Positions 59,113 to 64,000 of a DNA stretch of 64,000 nucleotides are shown in pieces (position 1 is the stretch's first letter; the number at the start of each line of letters is the position of its first letter). This stretch comes from Paenibacillus methanolicus. Lineage in GTDB: Bacteria; Bacillota; Bacilli; Paenibacillales; Paenibacillaceae. The position numbers and the translations under genes were made by a program. The stretch spans positions 310,001 through 374,000 of the forward strand of contig NZ_VNHS01000009.1 in assembly GCF_008124765.1 (NCBI RefSeq), read 5' to 3'. The notes beneath the pieces are model-generated. The model was not told where the DNA came from, searched no databases, and saw nothing but the letters and a program-made list of their open reading frames with translations.

Positions 59113-59385
59113 AAATGGAAGGGATTGGGGATCGGCACACAAGCAATAGGGTTGGCTAATCGCGGATTTAACGTAACGGGTACGGATTTAAGTTCGGCTT
59201 CCATAGAAAGAGCAACCAAAGAGGCAGAAGCTTTCGGGGTTAAGATACACTTTGGGGTAGCTGATTTTCGTGCATTAGATGAAGATGTTTCCGGCCTGTA
59301 TGATGTCGTACTTTCCGCAGACAATGCAATCCCACACTTACTGACAGATGATGATTTATATCAGGCTTTTTTCACCTGTGGCTAA
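59113..59385 (+). pseudogene. SAM-dependent methyltransferase fragment
   Basis: Homology begins at GIGTQAIGLANRGFNVTGTD, inside motif I, and runs through GVKIHFGVADFRALDEDV and VVLSADNAIPHLLTDDDLYQ to a stop after AFFTCG. The N-terminal helix and the C-terminal half of the fold are both missing. The 5' break lies a few codons after repeat copy O. A remnant of a glycine-sarcosine-methyltransferase-like enzyme. Confidence 0.7.
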
Positions 59386-59424
59386 GCAAGTCGCGGGTAT
59401 CATACGGAGAACGGAGCGAAACCC

Positions 59425-60273
59425 ATGCGCGTGACAAGTGAGAAGTTCACCGAGAAAGGCGTCGGATTACGGAATGAGGACGCGATTATTTCCCATCCCG
59501 GCGCCCGAATATTCGGAGTCTTGGACGGCGTATCTTCCTTGGTCCCTTATCTGAATGCCGAACAGGAAACGGGCGGCTATATAGCGGCGAATCTGGTGCG
59601 AAATTATTTCGAATCTGTGGACCGCCCAGGCAGCTTAAAGGACCGCCTCATGGAAGCGAATGATCGGCTGAGGGAACAGATGGTGCTCGCTCATATTGAT
59701 ATGGAGAAAAAGGAAGAGCTTTGGGGAACCGCATTGGCAATCGTTCATATTCAAGACGATGGCATGGAGTTCATCCAGACCGGTGATTGCATGATACTCG
59801 CGGTATATGCGGACGGTGAGGTTCGCCCGTTAACCTGGAGACAGGTTGCCCACTTAGAAGCACCTGCTTTCACCCAATGGGAGGAAGGAATAGCGAAAGG
59901 CTTGAAGACCCAGAAGCGGCTTCATGAGACGGTCATCGATACGATAATCCAGAACCGCTATCGGTCGAATACGGACGGCGGCTACGGGGTTTTGAATGGG
60001 GAGATGGATGCCGCCCGCTATTTCGAATATGGGAAAATCAATCTAACCGGCCTCCAACATCTGATCCTGCTGACCGACGGGATGTTCTGGCCAACCGCGA
60101 TCGTCCCCGAACATGTCTCGTATTGGACGTTTGTGGCGCATCGCATCTTGAACAAAGGCCTGCAGCCGTATGCGAGGGAGTTGATCGAGCTCGAAGAAGC
60201 CGATCCCGAGTGTATTCGCCATATCCGCTTTAAAAAATCGGACGATAAGACGGCGGTCGTAATTCGTTTGTAG
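59425..60273 (+). CDS. PP2C-family phosphatase
   Basis: 282 residues. PP2C-like metal sites: VGLRNEDAI, FGVLDGVSS, IQTGDCMIL, LILLTDGM and a final KKSDDKTAVVIRL. The Asp residues for two metal ions are kept. No membrane part and no sensor domain. It most resembles the stand-alone 'protein phosphatase 2C domain' group of Paenibacillus. Target unknown. Confidence 0.85.
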   Translation: MRVTSEKFTEKGVGLRNEDAIISHPGARIFGVLDGVSSLVPYLNAEQETGGYIAANLVRNYFESVDRPGSLKDRLMEANDRLREQMVLAHIDMEKKEELWGTALAIVHIQDDGMEFIQTGDCMILAVYADGEVRPLTWRQVAHLEAPAFTQWEEGIAKGLKTQKRLHETVIDTIIQNRYRSNTDGGYGVLNGEMDAARYFEYGKINLTGLQHLILLTDGMFWPTAIVPEHVSYWTFVAHRILNKGLQPYARELIELEEADPECIRHIRFKKSDDKTAVVIRL

Positions 60274-60419
60274 GTGTCGATGCGCCAACCACTAGTCCCC
60301 ATTCAGGGATAATGAACACGGTGACGATGATAGGTATATGGCGGAAAGCGGGTTCATTGCCCTTCACTTGGGCAGGGAGCCGGCTATTCGCAAAACGGAC
60401 CTAGAAGGAGCGCATCGAG

Positions 60420-63400
60420 TTGAGCCAAAAGAGATCGAGAAGGAAGCATGCCGCATTGTCGAGCGTCGTCGCCGTTATGGTTGGGCTGTCGGGGATCATT
60501 CCTGTATATGCCGCGGAAGACGAAATGGGAGGCAGCGTTCTCGCCGTGCCCGAGTTTCGGTTCGCAATGTTAGCCGATGGCGGAGTCAAGGCGGATCTCA
60601 GCTGGGGCAAGATCAATTCAGCCGTGCAATATAAAATTTATCGTTCGGATACGCCTTTCGGGGAATATGCCGAAGTGGGCGTTCTCAATGAGGATGACCT
60701 CAACGAGGATGACAAAGAAGATATGATGCGTCGTTATACGGATCAGGTCAGCGTGAGCGTAGGCGGCCAAACTTATTATTACCGCGTGTCGGCCCTCTAT
60801 TCAACCGATGACGAACAGCTGATCGAATCGCCGTTGTCGAAATATCCGGTTGCCGTCACGATCGTCAAGCCGGTTACCGAAGCAGATCCGTTCCCGGTCT
60901 ATACCGTTGACGCCACCGCATTCGTCAACACGGACTTGAAGCATCTGTCCCAAGACTATACGTTCGTGCTGTCGCTGCCGGGCACGGTCGAAGAGTCGAT
61001 TCCCGAGGATGCCGTCACCTTGACAGGATTGCCGGCAGGGTTCGCCTACACGGTTCAAAAAGGGCAAATGGACAATCATCTCGAGGTCGTCCTCAGCGGC
61101 GAAGGCGCGAATGGGCTCGTGACGCCGGTCTATCCCGTCGTGTCGGTGTCGCCGAGCGTCGTCGGCGAAACAGGCGAGAGCGTGGAAGCAACGGTCAACC
61201 TGCTGCCGCTCGACGAGCAGCCGGGTCAGCAATACTACGGGGAAGGCGACAAAGGCTTCCATATCGGCATCGACGGCTCGTTCCCATCCTCGTTCGCGGA
61301 CGCGGAGGACGTGCCGGTTGACCTGCCGGCCATCTGGCTCGAACTTCATGATGCGGACTTCGATGCGGAACAGCTGGAGCAGCTGAAAGCCGACGGTATC
61401 GTGAAGTTCAGCAGGAAGGGCGAAAACGGCGAGACCGTCGATGTGCCGCTCAACGTGGAGCAATTCGCGTCCGTGGAGTACGAGGCGAACATCCAGGAGA
61501 TTCGCGTCACATTCGAAGGCTTGCTCGATTCCTCCGCTACGTATGAACTTACGCTTGCGGGCGGCGAGGCCGGTATCAAGGATTATGCGGGAACGCCGCT
61601 GACGAACAACTTCACAGTCTCTTTTGATGTTAACAGCTACATGAATAACAATGGGAAGCCGGCGATTATGAAGACGGACGTCTATCCGTTCGCTGCCAGG
61701 TTAGCGTTCTCGGATACGGTCAATCGCGCGGACGTGTTGAATAAGAGCAACTACGTGCTCGAGGTGGACGGACAACCCGTGGACGCTTCGCGGCTGATGC
61801 TCAAGTACTACCCTTTCGACAACGCGGTCATGATCGATGGCCTCATGCTGGATAAGGACGCGATCGGCAAGGCGAACTATTCGCTCAAGGTCAGCGGCAT
61901 TCGTAACCGTTCCGGAATGGCGATGGACGAAATCACCTTGAACGGCGTCATCCAGGATCCGTCCGAACATAAGGGGCCTTCACCATCGGAAGATCAGGAG
62001 GAAGCTTCGAACGGATACGGCATTCATGGCGTCGTTCGGGCAAACGACGAAGATCTGCGGCTCGCCGGCGTGAAAGTGAAGATCACATCCCTGGAGACCG
62101 GGGATTTCAAGATGGACACGACCAATGAACAAGGCGAATATAATTTCCCGGATGTGCCGTTCGGCGACTACTCGCTGGAGACCGAGCTCGTCGTCACGGT
62201 CGGAGAGCAGCAGTATACCGGCGTGCTGAAGGAGTCCGTAACCTTGGATCCCTCGGACGAGAATCTCGAAGAAGATAAGGGCATGACGGTGGATCTGTTC
62301 CTGGAGAAAGCCGGGGCGAACGCGTCGGGCTCAGGCAGTAAATCCGGTTCGAGTTCCGCTTCCGGTTCGCAAGTCAGCTCGAGTTCGCCTTCGTCGGCAA
62401 CGACGCCGACAGACGATATGAAGCAGCCGACAACGACGCAGCCGGCAATAGCCGCATCGCAAGAGCAGGTTAAGCCGGCAGCCGTACCGGTCCAGCTGGA
62501 TTCGGCCGCGGTGAAAGTGGTGCAAGCCGCCAATGGCGAGAAACGGGTAGAAGCCGCGGTGAACGCGAATCAACTGGCCGCCGCGTTCGAAGCCGCGCGC
62601 GTCGCTCCGGGCGGAGGGAATCAGCCGACGATCGCGATTAAGCTGGGCACGGACGAGCCAAGCGTCAAGGCGGCGCTCCCGGCACAGGCGCTGCTGCAAG
62701 GGGCAAGCCAAGCCGGCGGTCAAGCGGTCGTCGCGCTCGAAACGTCCTTCGCCAGCTACGATCTGCCCGTACAGGCGCTGCAGCTGGACGCGCTTGCGAA
62801 GCAGCTGGGCGTCCCGATGGGCGACATGAACGTATCGATAACGATGGAGAAGCTGAGCGGCGAAGATTCGTCCAAGGTCGCGGAGCAAGTGAAGGCGCTT
62901 GGCGGGGAGCAGTTGGCGGACCCGATCGATTTCGGCATTAAGGTCGAAGCGGGCGGCAAAGCGCTCGACATCCACGACTTCGACAAAACCTTCGTATCGC
63001 GTACCGTTCATCTAAACAAATCGGTTGATGCCAGCCGGGCAACCGCCGTCATGTACAATCCCGAGACGGGCAAAATGACGTTCGTGCCGGCCGTCTTCGA
63101 GGAGAAGGATGGCGTAATGACCGCCACGATGAAGCGGACGGGCAACAGCATCTATACGGTGATCGAGGCGGACAAGCAGTTCGCGGATACGGCTTCGCAT
63201 TGGGCGAAACAAGAGATCGGCCTGCTGGCTACGAAGCAGATTCTAAGCGGGGATGCGGACGAGCGGTTCAACCCGGATACGATCGTAACGCGGGCCGAAT
63301 TCGCGGCGATGCTCGCCCGCAGCTTCGGCTTGAACGGCCAGCCGGAAGCGGCCGGCAAGTTCAAGGACGTGACCGGCGCGAATTGGTATGCATCCGAGCT

Positions 63401-63734
63401 CGGCGCCGTCGTCAAATTCGGCCTCGTCCAAGGCGGCGCCGACGAGACGTTCTCGCCGCAATCGCCGGTGACGCGCGAACAGATGGCGGTCATGATCAGC
63501 CGGGCGATGGAAGCGGCGGGACATAAGCCGGACGCAGACGGCGGCGTCATTGCCGGCGCGTCCGACGCCGACGAGATCAGCGCATGGGCGAAGACGTCCG
63601 TCGCGCAAGCGGTCAACGCGGGCATTATCCGCGCGGATGCGGGGGGCAACCTGACGCCGGCTTCGCCGGCCACGCGCGCGCAAGCAGCGGTCATGATTAC
63701 GCGCGTGCTGCAGCAGATCCATTTTATCAACTAA
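60420..63734 (+). CDS. Large SLH-domain surface protein
   Basis: 1104 residues, starting at TTG 60420 behind AGAAGGAGCG. Signal peptide to about residue 32 (IIPVYAAED). A fibronectin-III-like domain at about 45-150, further beta domains, a carboxypeptidase-regulatory/SpaA-like repeat at about 535-630 (YGIHGVVRANDEDLRLAGVK), a Ser/Gly linker (about 637-665), a helical/beta segment, and three SLH repeats (about 920-1100: FADTASHWAKQEI, FKDVTGANWYASELG, ISAWAKTSVAQAV). It should be held on the secondary cell-wall polymer. Role probably structural or substrate-binding. Confidence 0.85.
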   Translation: MSQKRSRRKHAALSSVVAVMVGLSGIIPVYAAEDEMGGSVLAVPEFRFAMLADGGVKADLSWGKINSAVQYKIYRSDTPFGEYAEVGVLNEDDLNEDDKEDMMRRYTDQVSVSVGGQTYYYRVSALYSTDDEQLIESPLSKYPVAVTIVKPVTEADPFPVYTVDATAFVNTDLKHLSQDYTFVLSLPGTVEESIPEDAVTLTGLPAGFAYTVQKGQMDNHLEVVLSGEGANGLVTPVYPVVSVSPSVVGETGESVEATVNLLPLDEQPGQQYYGEGDKGFHIGIDGSFPSSFADAEDVPVDLPAIWLELHDADFDAEQLEQLKADGIVKFSRKGENGETVDVPLNVEQFASVEYEANIQEIRVTFEGLLDSSATYELTLAGGEAGIKDYAGTPLTNNFTVSFDVNSYMNNNGKPAIMKTDVYPFAARLAFSDTVNRADVLNKSNYVLEVDGQPVDASRLMLKYYPFDNAVMIDGLMLDKDAIGKANYSLKVSGIRNRSGMAMDEITLNGVIQDPSEHKGPSPSEDQEEASNGYGIHGVVRANDEDLRLAGVKVKITSLETGDFKMDTTNEQGEYNFPDVPFGDYSLETELVVTVGEQQYTGVLKESVTLDPSDENLEEDKGMTVDLFLEKAGANASGSGSKSGSSSASGSQVSSSSPSSATTPTDDMKQPTTTQPAIAASQEQVKPAAVPVQLDSAAVKVVQAANGEKRVEAAVNANQLAAAFEAARVAPGGGNQPTIAIKLGTDEPSVKAALPAQALLQGASQAGGQAVVALETSFASYDLPVQALQLDALAKQLGVPMGDMNVSITMEKLSGEDSSKVAEQVKALGGEQLADPIDFGIKVEAGGKALDIHDFDKTFVSRTVHLNKSVDASRATAVMYNPETGKMTFVPAVFEEKDGVMTATMKRTGNSIYTVIEADKQFADTASHWAKQEIGLLATKQILSGDADERFNPDTIVTRAEFAAMLARSFGLNGQPEAAGKFKDVTGANWYASELGAVVKFGLVQGGADETFSPQSPVTREQMAVMISRAMEAAGHKPDADGGVIAGASDADEISAWAKTSVAQAVNAGIIRADAGGNLTPASPATRAQAAVMITRVLQQIHFIN

Positions 63735-63756
63735 GCAGCAGGCAAGGATAACAACG

Positions 63757-63789
63757 AGCCGGACAGCCCATAGGGCGTCCGGCTTTCTT
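63757..63789 (+). terminator. Terminator after the SLH protein gene
   Basis: AGCCGGACAGCCC and GGGCGTCCGGCT pair with one bulged base, followed by TTCTTGT. Confidence 0.85.
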
Positions 63790-63871
63790 GTATTTGCGGG
63801 GAGAAGGATAATTTTGGGAGGATGTAGAACTACTCTCATAGATATTCTATTCCAACAGGGGACCTCCTTTC

Positions 63872-64000
63872 ATGGCCTACTTACCGATTCTGCACGAGAA
63901 GAGCAAGCAGTATTATTGGCGAGGTTCCGGGGCGCTATCGATCAAAACCTTCCGCAACGGCTGGGCTTACTACAATACCGGACGCGGCCATTATCGGGTC
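63872..64000 (+). CDS. AraC-type regulator, 5' part only (runs off the window)
   Basis: The first 43 codons read MAYLPILHEKSKQYYWRGSG, then ALSIKTFRNGWAYYNTGRGH and YRV. WxGxGxLSIKTFxNGxAYY is the start of a cupin-type sensor domain seen in AraC regulators of Bacillales. The DNA-binding part lies outside the window, so the call is tentative. Confidence 0.5.
   Translation, partial: MAYLPILHEKSKQYYWRGSGALSIKTFRNGWAYYNTGRGHYRV

Overview
The window reads as a chromosomal piece of a GC-rich, Gram-positive, low-to-mid-GC-phylum soil bacterium of the Paenibacillus/Cohnella type. The basis is strong AGGAGG-like ribosome sites, frequent TTG/GTG starts, C-terminal SLH (S-layer homology) domains, YitT, DUF1304, CBO0543 and HxlR families, an RsbQ-type hydrolase, and lipoprotein signal peptides. 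Species is not claimed. I saw no rRNA, tRNA or CRISPR array.

Layout. 1-6.6 kb: small housekeeping and resistance-like genes (lipoprotein, DUF2007-like, YitT, P-loop kinase, a broken methyltransferase, a catalytically dead signal-peptidase-like lipoprotein, nucleotidyltransferase, DUF1304, aldo/keto reductase). 6.8-14.9 kb: an AT-richer accessory stretch of stand-alone genes and gene fragments separated by members of one family of palindromic intergenic elements. 15-30.5 kb: VOC, Nudix and ParB-like proteins, an ABC-2 exporter, a heterodimeric ABC exporter, Uma2, a DUF695-RraB protein with a premature stop, then a phosphonate-type ABC operon with a tyrosine phosphatase and a divergent GntR regulator. 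31-36.3 kb: AraC regulators, an SDR, and an RsbQ-like hydrolase with a lone PAS protein. 36.4-45.6 kb: a Spo0B-type sensor kinase and an unusual GGDEF-like/winged-helix regulator ahead of a six-gene catabolic operon (epimerase-like, DHDPS-like, both L-serine dehydratase subunits, M20 amidohydrolase, double GNAT). 45.7-47.7 kb: a DoxX/ArsR/SRPBCC/YdeI-like operon behind a promoter with two palindromic operators. 47.8-59.4 kb: a second accessory stretch carrying the same palindromic elements, including an SLH/terpenoid-barrel protein and a Fur-box-controlled siderophore-binding lipoprotein. 59.4-64 kb: a PP2C phosphatase, a large SLH surface protein and the start of an AraC-type regulator.

The most unusual signal is the element family. 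Complete copies have a left imperfect palindrome (TTGAACTAACG, about 5 nt, CGTTAGCTCAA), a strong central hairpin (CGGCAGCCGG...CCGGCTGCCG) and a right half-site (TTGAACTAACGGGCAGG). They occur only at the ends of orphan genes in the two accessory stretches. At least four genes are cut off beside a copy, and one ORF in the array is a fragment of a tyrosine-recombinase core-binding domain. I infer, without proof, an integron-like or Xer/dif-like cassette exchange system; a terminator-bearing MITE is the simpler alternative.
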